A DNA stretch of 64,000 nt from Solenopsis invicta (Eukaryota > Arthropoda > Insecta > Hymenoptera > Formicidae), in NCBI RefSeq assembly GCF_016802725.1, contig NC_052671.1:24801728-24865727 (forward strand), in the 5' to 3' direction. The notes beneath the pieces were generated by a model. That model ran no database searches. It saw only the letters and a list, made by a program, of their open reading frames with translations, and was not told the origin of the DNA. A program made the position numbers and the translations under genes. The stretch's first letter is position 1. Every line of letters begins with the position of its first letter. Positions 46,811 to 57,226 of this stretch are shown here, piece after piece.

Positions 46811-46837
46811 AATGTCGTCAACCTAACCTAACCTAAC
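46811..46837. repeat. Target-site duplication (right) running into CCTAA repeats
   Basis: AATGTCGTCAACCT continues as CCTAACCTAACCTAACA. The three CCTAA units equal TTAGG, the insect telomere repeat, on the other strand. Only three units exist here, so it may be chance or an old telomere-like target. Confidence 0.6.
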
Positions 46838-46965
46838 ATGTCCCTGTACAAAAGAGGATATAATGCAGAGGTGTAAGATACCTATAATGACAATATAATG
46901 TCAAAAGGTTTCTGTCATCACAGACTGTTTACAGTGGTAAGCTGTACTTTTATTAATCATTTACT

Positions 46966-47545
46966 GTCAGAGGCGTTTATGGTGAGCTGACTATCAACCC
47001 TTTCCAGGTACACATGTGTACCAGGTACACATGTATACCGTCTTGAAAGGGTTAATTAATTATCAGAGGCGTTTATCGTGTGCTGACTATTATTAATTAA
47101 ATATCAGAGGCGTTTACCGTGGGCTGGTTATTTTTAATTAATTATCAGAGGCGTTTATTGTGTGCTGACTATTATTAATTAAATATCAGAGGCGTTTATC
47201 GTGGGCTGACTATTATTAATTAAATATCAGAGGCGTTTAACGTGGGCTGACTATTATTAATTAAATATCAGAGGCGTTTATCGTGTGCTGACTATTATTA
47301 ATTAAATATCAGAGGCGTTTACCGTGGGCTGATTATTATTAATTAAATATCAGAGGCGTGTACCGTGTGCTGACTATTATTAATTAAATATCAGAGGCGT
47401 TTACCGTGGACTAACTATTATTAATTAAATACCAGAGGCGTTTACCGTGTGCTGACTATTATTAATTAGATATCAAAGGCGTTTACCGTGGGCTAACTAT
47501 TTTTAATTAATTATCAGAGGCGTTTATCGTGGGCTGACTATTTTA
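46966..47545. repeat. 41-bp minisatellite, about 13 units
   Basis: The unit is TATCAGAGGCGTTTACCGTG plus GGCTGACTATTATTAATTAAA, with variants CGTGTGC/CGTGGGC. The first unit (46966-46996) is separated from the rest by a 55-bp insertion. Confidence 0.93.
46997..47052. repeat. Tiny palindromic insertion in the minisatellite
   Basis: It starts AACCCTTTC and ends GAAAGGGTT, a 9-bp terminal inverted repeat. It contains the palindrome GGTACACATGTGTACC and a direct repeat of GGTACACATGT. It interrupts a minisatellite unit after CTGACTAT. Confidence 0.65.
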
Positions 47546-48687
47546 AGTTTGTATTTGCCCATCTTATAGGCAAACATAAGCAAACAAGAATAGAGAAACT
47601 ATGAAAAATTTTTGCGTTTCACAAAAATGGGCGATGGGAATGAAAGATTCATTCCATATTGCCTACAAAATATTGCCATATTCATGTTCGATATGAAAAT
47701 ATAATTTTAGTAATGTGTATTATATACATCATTTTCTAATGAAATGGCAATAAATGTGCTAAACATTTAGTCTGACTAACGTCAATCTCTTTTTGTTACA
47801 TGCAGCGAAAAGAGTTAGCGTAGTGTCAAAGTGTAATATATATTGCCAACACATTACGTCCTTATTCAACAGAAACCCAACAGGTCGGACAAAAAATTGT
47901 TTCGCGTAAACTCATCCGCCTACAAAACGGCCCGAGCGTGCCTGTCGAAATATACGTTACTGAGTTAGGCGGTTTCGCTTGTTGAAAAGACAAGGATGAG
48001 TGCAGAACTCAAATGATAATGGATCTAAAAATATCGATATTATCGACATTTTTAGTTCCACTTACTAGATGGCGCAGGACCGTCGGAGTTCGGCCGTCAC
48101 TCCAGCATCGCCTTAAGTACTCATTTTTCTGGAAAAGTTCCTGTTTGCGACCCAAAAACGGATCATGCTCATCGAGCGGATTGCACGTTTTCAAAACTCA
48201 AATTGATCGTTTTCGAGTGTTAAAAACGGGCCAAAAATGGGTGAATTATTTTTGTAAGGATAGAACAAAAAAAGAAGTTATACGGGAAATATGGAATATA
48301 CAATGTGTTCTTTTTAGAACGACTATAAGAAGAGTGGAATACGAATTCAGAACTATAGAAGTCGTTATTTTTAGGATATCTTTCGGTTATATTTACATAT
48401 GTGCACCTTACTAGAAAAACCCACCAACTGATTTTAGCATGTAATTTCCTACCTTAAGGTATTAAAGAAAATATGAAAAAAATTTATGAAGCATCCAACA
48501 ACATTGCAAATTTAACATCAAAAGTTTCGCAGATATTCTTTGTTCTCACTGAGAGGTACCAATTTAGTGATACAGTGATTTTATGTTTCAAAACAAACTA
48601 TGAAAAAAAATATAAAAAGAAAAATATAAACAAAATAGTTTTACAAACTATGCACATAATACCTATGTAAAATGGCCTAATATCAAT
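47546..48687. other. Unannotated spacer
   Basis: No supported gene. It contains the dispersed repeat word at 48101-48116 on the minus strand (CTTAAGGCGATGCTGGA). Small ORFs show no known motif. Confidence 0.4.
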
Positions 48688-49151
48688 TGTTACATCCTGC
48701 GGAGTAACGATTCTTTCCTTCGCGACCAGCGGATATTCTAATTAACGAGGCCGAGCGGCGGTGATCTCATCCTCATTCCAAGAATACAGTGACTCTCACG
48801 GCAATAATCAGATGTCACAATTTAAGTAGTTAGAAATTCACCAATTATGGAGATCTGAGATGACAACGTTGCTCAACGTCGGAAACACCAAAGATAGTAA
48901 TATCAGAGAGCTAGAAGATGCACGTGTGCACCCCTTTCTGAATGTCCGGCACTCGCATAGCAACAAATCAAAGAATTTTTGACATTCAATGCCTCCGAGA
49001 GTTCAATTGTCAAACCTGCCGCTTTTTTGGATAACAATTACCGAGGAATATAAAAAAGTCGTAATAGCAAATATTGCACGTGGGTGTATGAATGAATAAA
49101 GTGGTGCACACGGCCCTCGATGGGACAAAGGGAATCATAGATGAAAAATAG

Positions 49152-49159
49152 TATAAATA
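49152..49159 (+). promoter_or_regulatory. TATA box of the second LTR-like copy
   Basis: TATAAATA, 464 bp from the left end of the element, compared with 302 bp in the copy at 10628. Confidence 0.45.
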
Positions 49160-49559
49160 GGTGCGTCTTCTAGCGGAGAGCTAGTCCACTCTTCATTCCT
49201 CGTCCGAATCACAGTTCCGTGGCATCTTGCATGCCCGAGTTCTGCGACTCTCGGATCCGCGGCCTCTAAACTCGCGGAGCACAAGTCTCGGTCGGGAAAG
49301 TGCCATAGTGAAAACGGGCATATTTGGGATCTGGCGACCATTCTCCATCGCACCTGCAATCCTTTTGGCTGAATTGTTTGTCTCCCGCCGAGTCCGGCCA
49401 CAGTTTGGAGGTCTGCGGCCCCGAGAGTATCACATTTGTCAACTCTAACCAACAAGTAGTAAGTTCCAATTATAAGTTTATCTTTCCTGGCTGGCTTTTC
49501 TCTCTTACGGGTGATCTATACATATTCACATTACAACTTTCCCTCCGAGCATTTCTGAT

Positions 49560-49800
49560 TACCTGTACCTTTTCCTGGATCGAATCGAATTCTGTTTGAT
49601 TCGATTCAACCTTGATTTCCATTTTGGATTAAATTGAGTTTCGGCTCGATTTGATTCAAAGAAATTTATACTCTTATTCTTCTGGATTGAATTGAACTCT
49701 GTTTGATTCAATTCAACCTTGATTTCCATTTTGGATTAAATCGAGTTTCGACTCGCTTTGATTCAAAGAAATTTATATTTTCTGGATTTGAATCGGCCTC
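49560..49800. repeat. Short tandem array, about 2.3 units of 112 bp
   Basis: Units share TTTGATTCRATTCAACCTTG, ATTTCCATTTTGGATTAAAT and GATTCAAAGAAATTTATA. The sequence differs entirely from the 52-bp array in the first copy, but the position in the element is the same. Confidence 0.75.
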
Positions 49801-50121
49801 CGCCGATTCGATTCAGACTTACACTGTTTTCTAATTCAACTACCTTCCCATCCCCTCTCCCCAGTAAAAATTTTTTTCTTTATTTATTTATTTTTTTTCC
49901 TTTTTCGTATATTAGAGAAAAAAGGGGGTCAAATTTTTTTTTTTATTATTTCGTTCTAGTGTATAACCATATTACACCAAAAATACACAAAAATAAGTCT
50001 CGCGCCGGAGCCCGCCACCGTCAGAATTTAGAGAATAATATTTCTAGACAATATGAACACAATTATACATATACACATACGAATACCCTGTTCGTCACAC
50101 TAGTATAGGATATTATGAATG

Positions 50122-50160
<39 letters not shown>

Positions 50161-51309
50161 CAGTGTGTATGATAATGGTTGTCCTCACGTTTTACCGTAG
50201 GAGTTGACTTACCGACTTGCACTTGTAGTTTACTAAACGCTGTTTAGATGGCAGATGCTTTGGCACAGGCCGAGTTACACGTACATACCGGCCCCCGGTG
50301 AAACTTATTCTGAGATTTTTTTTGTATCATTTTTCAGAACATGTGTATAATTTTTTATAAAATGTTATAAAATCTAGAAAGTTAAAAAAGCATTTTTCTT
50401 TAATTGTGAAATGAGAAATCAAGAATATTTCAGAATTCACATGTATAAAAGGTTCTAAGAAGAGATGTAGACTTTTTAAGTATTTTTAATTGTAAGTATT
50501 TTCAAAAAATATTCCAATTCGTATAAAAATTATGAGAAAAACTTTAACCAGGGATGTTTTTGGAAAAATATGATAAAATATAAAAAATTTTTTATAATTA
50601 TGGACTTGTTTTGAGAAGTTATAAATTTTTTATTTCTTCTTGAAAAAAAATGTAAGAAAATATTAGACAATGTAAAGAATTTTACATAATTTCAAATGCG
50701 ATTATTCTGAGAAAGTATGAAATTTATTATTTTATATTATTTGGGGAAAGTGTTAAGAAATATTAGATAATCTGAACAATTTTTCAGAATTTATAATAGG
50801 ATCGTTCTGATCGAAATATTATATTTTACGTTTCGTTGAAAAAAATGTGAGAAAATTTGAAAAAAATTTTTTATAAGTTCACATAATTTCTTGTTAACAT
50901 AAAAAATTATGAGAATTTTATAAAAATTATGAGAAAAGTTTTTACTAAGGAAAACTGTGCACGGTTAGTTATATTACATTTATTACTAAAATTACTACTT
51001 CTATTTATTAATCAGATTAATAAAATCAGAATTCTGAAATATTCTAAGATTTCTAATTACACAATTTAAAAAAAATACTTTTTTAACTTTTTAGATTTTA
51101 TAACGTTTTATAAAAAATTATACACATGTTCTGAAAAATGATACAAAAAAAATTTGAGATAAAGTTTCACCCAGGGGCCTGTATGTAGGTGTAACTCGGT
51201 CCTGTGCCGAAGCATCTGCCATCTAAGGCGCGTTTAATGAACTACAAGTGCAAGTCGGTAAATCAACTCCTACGGTAAAACGTGGGGACAACCATTATCA
51301 TAAACCCTG
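50161..51309. mobile_element. Foldback element with ~150-bp TIRs
   Basis: The left arm (50161-50310) and right arm (51160-51309) pair over GATAATGGTTGTCC, CGTTTTACCGTAGGAGTTGA, CCGACTTGCACTTGTAGTT and GATGGCAGATGCTT. The tips are CAGTGTGTATG and the complement of CAGGGTTTATG, next to TA. The middle is AT-rich and itself partly self-complementary (GAACATGTGTATAATTTTTT near 50338 and its complement near 51115). No ORF. Confidence 0.8.
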
Positions 51310-51329
51310 TATATATATATATATATATA

Positions 51330-51693
51330 CAGGGTGTCAGGTAACTATCGCCCGTGGTTTCGTGGATTGATAGATCAAGTAAAACTGAGCAGAAAAGTCC
51401 TTTATCATTTTTATTATTTGCCATAGTTAACGAAAAAAAAATTAATAAAGCCTGCGAATAAGCGCGTATCACCGCGCGGAAGGACCGCCCGCCGGTCGCC
51501 AAGACGTAGGCAGCCGCGGCTGTTGGCGCGGCGCGGTGAAGAGGAAAAAGCAGCAGTAGTTCGGCCTGCGAGCGGCGCGGCAAGGAGGGAGAAGTAGCAA
51601 TGGGTACTCGCGAGCGGCTAGCGGTGCTAGATCGTCGCTCTGAGCTGCTCGTTCCCTCGTTTTCTTATGAAAATGGAATTACCTGACACCCTG
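51330..51693. mobile_element. 364-bp MITE with CAGGGTGTCAGGTAA ends
   Basis: It starts CAGGGTGTCAGGTAACT and ends ATTACCTGACACCCTG, with TA runs on both sides. The centre is GC-rich (GGCGCGGCGCGG). No ORF is believable. Confidence 0.8.
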
Positions 51694-51699
51694 TATATA

Positions 51700-51740
<41 letters not shown>

Positions 51741-52293
51741 GTTTCAGACCACCCGTACACCCCTTTTCTCTTCGCAGGATTAGGACCAATCAAAAATATG
51801 TTCAGACGAAAGTTGTAGGGTTTCAAAAAATCTATTCAATGATCTTATCAGTTTGACCTTGGATGGCGTCGCCAAGGTCAGATCGAAATCACATTAAGTT
51901 TTTTAAATGGAACACCCTATTTTTGATTCCAGAATCTAATAGCTGGTGTCAAAACCTTTCCAAAACACTATAAGAATGTTTATTTTCGTTGACTACTTTC
52001 CGAGTTGTGCGGCTTGAAAGTTACACTACCGCCAGCATCAGCATTACTCAAGATGTACCATGTGGTGGTTACTTAGTCGGATTTAATCTTGTGTGTGGGT
52101 GTGTGCATACGTGCATGCGTATGTGTATGGGGGAGGAAAAGGGGAGTCAAAGTTTTATGTACTCTGCTTTTGTTTATTAACTGGATTGATTATGTTTGAT
52201 GATCAATCATGTCCAGATTGACTGTATGCATTTTCCCGTGCTTAGCATTATCCAGAATGAACGACGTGGACGTGACGAGAATTTCATCCCATT

Positions 52294-52375
52294 GGGGTGC
52301 TTGATTCACGTGAGTCCCCTTGCCTCTCACGTTTGGGGTGCTTGATTCACGTGAGTCCCCTTGCCTCTCACGTTC
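52294..52375. repeat. 41-bp VNTR, 2 units
   Basis: Same unit as 37574-37860, starting GGGGTGCTTGATTCACGTGA at 52294 and 52335. Confidence 0.93.
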
Positions 52376-52399
52376 GGGAATGAATGAGTGTATGTTTTG

Positions 52400-53461
52400 T
52401 TAAGCGACTAAATGTTCAAAGTGAGCACCATTCTCTGCGATGCAAGCATCAACTCTATTTTGAAAATCATTGGTTGCTCGGAGAATTTCCTCGGCACGTA
52501 AGGATCGAATTGCTTCACTTATTCTACGAATCATATTATCCCTCGTAGTCGGACGTTCATGATAGACCAAGTTTTTTATCCTTCCCCAGAAATAATAATC
52601 AAGGACGGTGAGATCTGGTGATCGGGGTGGATAATTGATTGGACCGTATTTGCCTATCCACTTGTCGGGGAACATAGTATTTAATGCCGCACGAGCAACT
52701 CTCGATGTATGAGACGGACATGCATCTTGTTGGAACCACATGTTCAGGCGCAATTGCAGAGGAATATTTTCTAGTAAGACAGGAAGATCTGTCATTATCA
52801 AGGCGGAATATCTATCACCGTTTAGATTTTCGTCAAAGAAAACAGGACCTATGATTTGACTTCCAATAATTCCACACCAAACATTGACTTTCCAAATGGT
52901 TTGATGATCTACTTCTCTCAACCAGTGAGGATTATTTTGTGCTCAATAACGAGAGTTCCAAGTATTAACAGATCCATCACTTTTAAGTGTACATTCGTCA
53001 GAAAATAAAATTTTCAAGTGGAAATCAAGTGGTTGCTGTCTTATAAAGTTGCAAAATACAAGTCTCTGTCTAATATCGTTATAATTCAACGCTTGATGAA
53101 CAGACATTCTGTAAGGGTGAAATTTGTTATCTTTTAGAATGCGCCAAACACTGATTTTACTAACACCAGAATCTTGTTCTCGTCGTCTTAAAGAATCATA
53201 AGGGTTCAATTCTGTCGATGCAAGAATTTCCACTGTTCTTTCATCCATAATCGGACGACGAATTTGTGTACCTTTGTTATGTTGAGGCTGAACGACACCT
53301 TTAATTTTGATTCGTTTAGCCAAACGTGAAAAAACATTTCGCGAGTGAGGAGTCCGATCAGGATAACGTTCCCGCCACAATCTTTCCGCTGCAATGAATG
53401 TACCTCGACACTCACCTAAAATTAGCAGCATATCATATGCTTCTTCATTGGAATAGGACAT
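52400..53461 (-). pseudogene. DD41D transposase, one nonsense codon (copy 2)
   Basis: The same 353-codon frame as copy 1. A TGA near 52940-52942 replaces the Trp of RYWAQNN. The Trp that is a stop in copy 1 is intact here (SVWRIL). The catalytic Asp residues are all present. Other differences from copy 1 are few, so the two copies split recently and were disabled independently. Confidence 0.9.
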
Positions 53462-54200
53462 GACTAAATAAACCTAGACTAATAAAGAGGGTCGGATTTT
53501 TGTTGCGCGATTGATACTGATATGACGGTTATTGAAGACGTAGGTGACAAGTTTGAGAGAGTTATTGTCACTCGTGTTGAGTTGAGTCACAATAGCGTTG
53601 TGGTGAATACATCTCTACTACATCCTATGCAAATAACAATATGTATAAAATCACGAGTTAGACATCGTTACGCAGAAAGCCGCGCTCGTTATTGCTCGTG
53701 TGCTACCGTTAAAGTAATAATGTAATTACATAATATTATGACATATGTATGTGACTATCTACGGTCGCGACAGCTAACTTTCACGATTTTTCATGATCTG
53801 TTTTTGTTGGCCCGGCTCGCGTGTTTACTTTCTTTGTGTCGGCTGCACGGCTTTCTGCGTAACGCGTGATTTTATATTGTTATTTACATGGTATTGGCGG
53901 TAGTGTAACTTTCAAGCCGCACAACTCGGAAAGTAGTCAACGAAAATAAACTTTCTTGTAATGTTTTGGAAAGGTCTTGACACCAGCTATTAGATTCTGG
54001 AATCAAAAATAGGGTGTTTCATTTAAAAAACTTAATATGATTTCGATCTGACCTTGGCGACGCCATCCAAGGTCAAACTGATAAGATCATTGAATAGATC
54101 TTCTGAAACCCTACAACTTTCGTCTGAACATATTTTTGATTGGTCCTAATCCTGCGAAGAGAAAAGGGGTGTACGGGTGGTCTGAAACACCCTGTATATA

Positions 54201-55438
54201 CAGGGTGATTCAGAATAACCCGTTGTCTTTCAAGGGACGTAATCCTGGTCGAATTCTAAGACGATTTTTCCTTTGCCAAAAATTTGTCAGACGCTTAGAT
54301 TTTGAAATATCACCCGATTAAGTTAGCGTATCACGGGTCGAATACAGATGGTACGCAGGGGCGGCGCATTCACTATTACGCGCGGGTGTGGTGCCTGCTG
54401 CGCTCAGCTAATACAACACACAAGTCTTTCTCCCCTCTCACTCTCTCACACTGTCTCTCTGTCTCTCTCTCTCTCTCTTTCTCTCTCTGTCACATCACAA
54501 TGCTACCTTTAACTTAAAAATGTAATTAATTTTCTACTTAATTTTAATGATTTTAATAAGAGAAGTGCCAGGAAATTCTTTATACAGTCGAAGAATCGAA
54601 CAAAGAATTGCACGAAATCTCGATATTTAATTACATTTAATAAATTATGTCATTGCAAGTATTCAAACAAATATTTATTAAAATTCAATAACTTTTTTTC
54701 TCAGTGTAGAATCTCTTGATATAAAAAAATAATTTTAATAAAATAAATAGAAAAATATTTTTCAATAAATTTTATTATTAAAAACAATATTAATCACTAC
54801 TTTACTTTTAAATTGCCGCGTTTTAACTTCTGTTCGACCAATCACGCATTCATATTCGGTCATAACGTATCCCATAAAATCAGTCGACTCTTTCCTGTTG
54901 TCGTGTAAACACGTGTTGTCTGTTCGTCGCGCGTAAACACGGGTTTTATCGAGCTATATATTTTCGCACGCCGAATAACTAATAATTATTTACAGTGATC
55001 GTTACTCGAAGTGATCGTTAATTAGTTACTCAAGTTTTATTGATCAAGTGAATAAATTATGTATTATGATATTAAAGTGATAATTTACGAGAGGATCAAG
55101 GAAACTTTGGTCTGTCTTATTGTGGAGACAACTAATTGATCGCTGTACAGAATAATACGTAAGTAAATGCATGTCCAAACTTGTTCACGCAAGCACGCGC
55201 GCACGTGCGCGCGTGCGTTTGCTTTCTCTCTCTTTCTCCCTCCCCCCCACTCTCTCTGTAACAAAAAAAGTACTACTGTTTCTAAAAACTCGAGATGTAA
55301 ATACTTTTGTAGATTTCGTGCAATTCTTTGTTCAATTCTTTGACTGTACAAAGAATTTCCTGGCACTTCTCTTATTAAAATCATTAAAATTAAGATAAAA
55401 ATTAATTACATTTTTAAATTAAAGCTAGCATTGTGATG

Positions 55439-55482
<44 letters not shown>

Positions 55483-55727
55483 TGAGAAAAGAAAAATACT
55501 TGTGTTGTATCAGTTGAGCGCAGCAAGCACCTCACGACACACTCGCACGTAACGGTGAATGTGCCGCCCCTGCGTACCATCTGTATTCGACCCTTGATAC
55601 GCTAACTTAATCGGCTGATATTTTAAAATCTAAGCGTCTGACAAATTTTTGGCAAAGGAAAAATCGTTTTAGAATTCGACCAGGAATACGTCCCTTAAAA
55701 GACAACGGGTTATTCTGAATCACCCTG
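54201..55727. mobile_element. Non-autonomous element with ~410-bp TIRs
   Basis: Tips CAGGGTGATTCAGAATAACC and its complement, next to TATA. The arms pair along 54201-54615 and 55315-55727, including CGTATCACGGGTCGAATAC and GAAGTGCCAGGAAATTCTTT. Each arm carries a CT/GA microsatellite (54424-54492 and 55440-55480) of different length. The middle (54615-55310) holds CACGTGTTGTCTG-type words and no transposase. Confidence 0.8.
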
Positions 55728-55998
55728 TATATACGTAATATATTATATAATAAGAGGTTTGAAATATGTCTTCATTGAGTTATGATATCAGAAATAAAAT
55801 GTTTGAAAAAATCACAAGAAATTATTTACATATTGTTCTATTTTACGCAATTTTAATTGTTACGTTATTTTTAAAAACAATTGATCAGAATATTGCAAAT
55901 CTTTAATTTTTAATTGTGACAGTTTTGTTATAAAAAACACAAATTTTTAAAGTAAAAAAATATAAAAACACATCTCAATCTTAAGAGAAAAACATTAC
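55728..55998. other. AT-rich spacer (putative FAS intron start)
   Basis: No gene. It lies directly downstream, on the minus strand, of the FAS-like first exon donor. Confidence 0.35.
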
Positions 55999-56170
55999 AT
56001 GTATCCCATCGTCCATGACTATTAGAACCAAGATCCTTCTTGTTAAAAAGATTTTCTTGAAGTTTCTTTAGATTATTAGAATTAGGAAATCGTCCAGCAA
56101 TACCAGAAATAACAATTTCTTCTTCAGCATTATTGTTGATATACAAGTTAGGTCTATCCATGGTATCCAT
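55999..56170 (-). pseudogene. FASN: Fatty-acid-synthase-like first coding exon
   Basis: The minus strand opens with ATG at 56170 and reads EEEIVISGIAGRFPNSNNL then LQENLFNKKDL and HGRW. This is the start of the FAS ketosynthase domain, whose family motif is V-I-S-G-x-x-G-R-F-P. A GTAATG donor follows at 55998, but the last exon base is T (ACAT/GTAATG) where CAG/GTAA would be expected. In frame with the exon at 22120-22367 the junction codon is TGA. A functional alternative is an unseen exon nearer by. An acceptor-like TTCTAG lies 24 bp upstream of the ATG. Confidence 0.6.
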
Positions 56171-56393
56171 ACTTTATCAAAGCAGATAATTCTAGAACAA
56201 AATACAATTATTAATTTTTAAAGGAAGTAAAAATAAATATAAAATATATGGAAAAGAATTTAATGCAAATTACAAAATTACAATATATTATATTATAAAC
56301 AGTATAAAATACAATACTTTTACTTGCACGCAATAATAAAATAAATCTATTGTAATGAAAACAGATAGTTGCTTTAAAAAAAAATATGTAATT

Positions 56394-56398
<5 letters not shown>

Positions 56399-56424
<26 letters not shown>
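56399..56424. repeat. Short (TG)n microsatellite
   Basis: A 13-unit TG run just outside the LTR. Confidence 0.9.
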
Positions 56425-56448
56425 CATAGTTTTTTTTTTAATTAATAA

Positions 56449-57121
56449 TGTTGTGCCCCGGTGATGGCTCCAGGGACGTCAGTAGATATATCGGGATCTT
56501 TTTGGCGCCTTAGGAGTTAGGACTCGTAGAAAGGGCCGCTCGGTGATTGAAGATAAAACACTTGCTCGTTCCAACGTTAAAATGATGTATTTTCTTCAGT
56601 ATTGCCTTCGTTACACTTGTAGTATGATTATGTATGTCGCTCGTTTTCTTGTTCTCCCGGACGGCCCGGTATATATTGGTCGGCTGTTATCTCCGGATTG
56701 TGTTACAAGCTCGACGTGTAAGTCACGCACGGCGAGTAACACACCGGACAGCTGTTTGTCAAACTCTTCCGTCGCTTTCCGATTTTGTCGCGATATTTAT
56801 ACGGAAATTCGTCGTTTGGTTCGGCCAATCGTGTTCCTTGCGGCATGCAGCTCCCACGCTTAGCCGAAATCCGAATACCGGAAAGCGACTCAGCATTAGC
56901 TGGCGCAGCGCGATGGTGTTGCGGGCCGGAAGCCCGACAGACCATCAGCGTCTTTTCGATATTTCTAGCGTATGCGGAATTCGAGTCCGCTACGCGTGTG
57001 CATAGCAATAGGAATCTTGATTTCCTGTTGCTATGCGTATAATTATCGTAGTTGTACAGGGTACAACAGGGTCCCCCGCCGGGAAAGAAAAACGAGGAAA
57101 AGGAGTTTTTCGCTTTTAACA
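56449..57121 (-). repeat. 3' LTR of the errantivirus-like element
   Basis: The minus strand starts TGTTAAAAGCG at 57121 straight after the purine tract GAGGGAGGGG and ends CACAACA at 56449. An alternative start is TGTTGTACCC at 57068; both follow a TTTCTTTCCCGGCG block, so the end of this element looks partly duplicated. The inner 593 bp match 1-593. Confidence 0.7.
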
Positions 57122-57226
57122 CCCCTCCCTCGCCGGGAAAGAAAACGGAGGCATGTAGTTTTCTATCATTATTTACATTTTATAAAATATATTAGATCGA
57201 TTTAGTATTTTTAGTTTGTTGGGTAT

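Larger units (their letters stand above)
48688..50110 (+). mobile_element. Second LTR-like element copy, 3'-truncated
   Basis: It starts TGTTACATCCTGCGGAGTAA, matching TGTTACGTCCTGCGGAGTAA at 10628. It has TATAAATA at 49152-49159 in the same relative place, a GTAAGT donor-like site at 49461, a repeat array (49560-49800) and a TTCTAG acceptor-like site near 49957 before a short basic frame (RAGARHRQNL). The sequence in between is otherwise diverged. The GGACGTAACA end is missing; the TA run at 50127 follows. Confidence 0.5.
51736..54194 (-). mobile_element. DD41D (rosa-like) transposon, copy 2
   Basis: Nearly identical to 37015-39683. The first C of CAGGGTG is missing at the left end. It is 2459 bp; the 210-bp difference from copy 1 is almost exactly five 41-bp VNTR units. 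The two VNTR units are at 52294-52375. Confidence 0.9.

Noticed and set aside
46966..47545. CRISPR-like regular repeat spacing
   Set aside because: The repeats are directly tandem without unique spacers, the genome is eukaryotic and there are no cas genes; it is a minisatellite. The same holds for 37574-37860.
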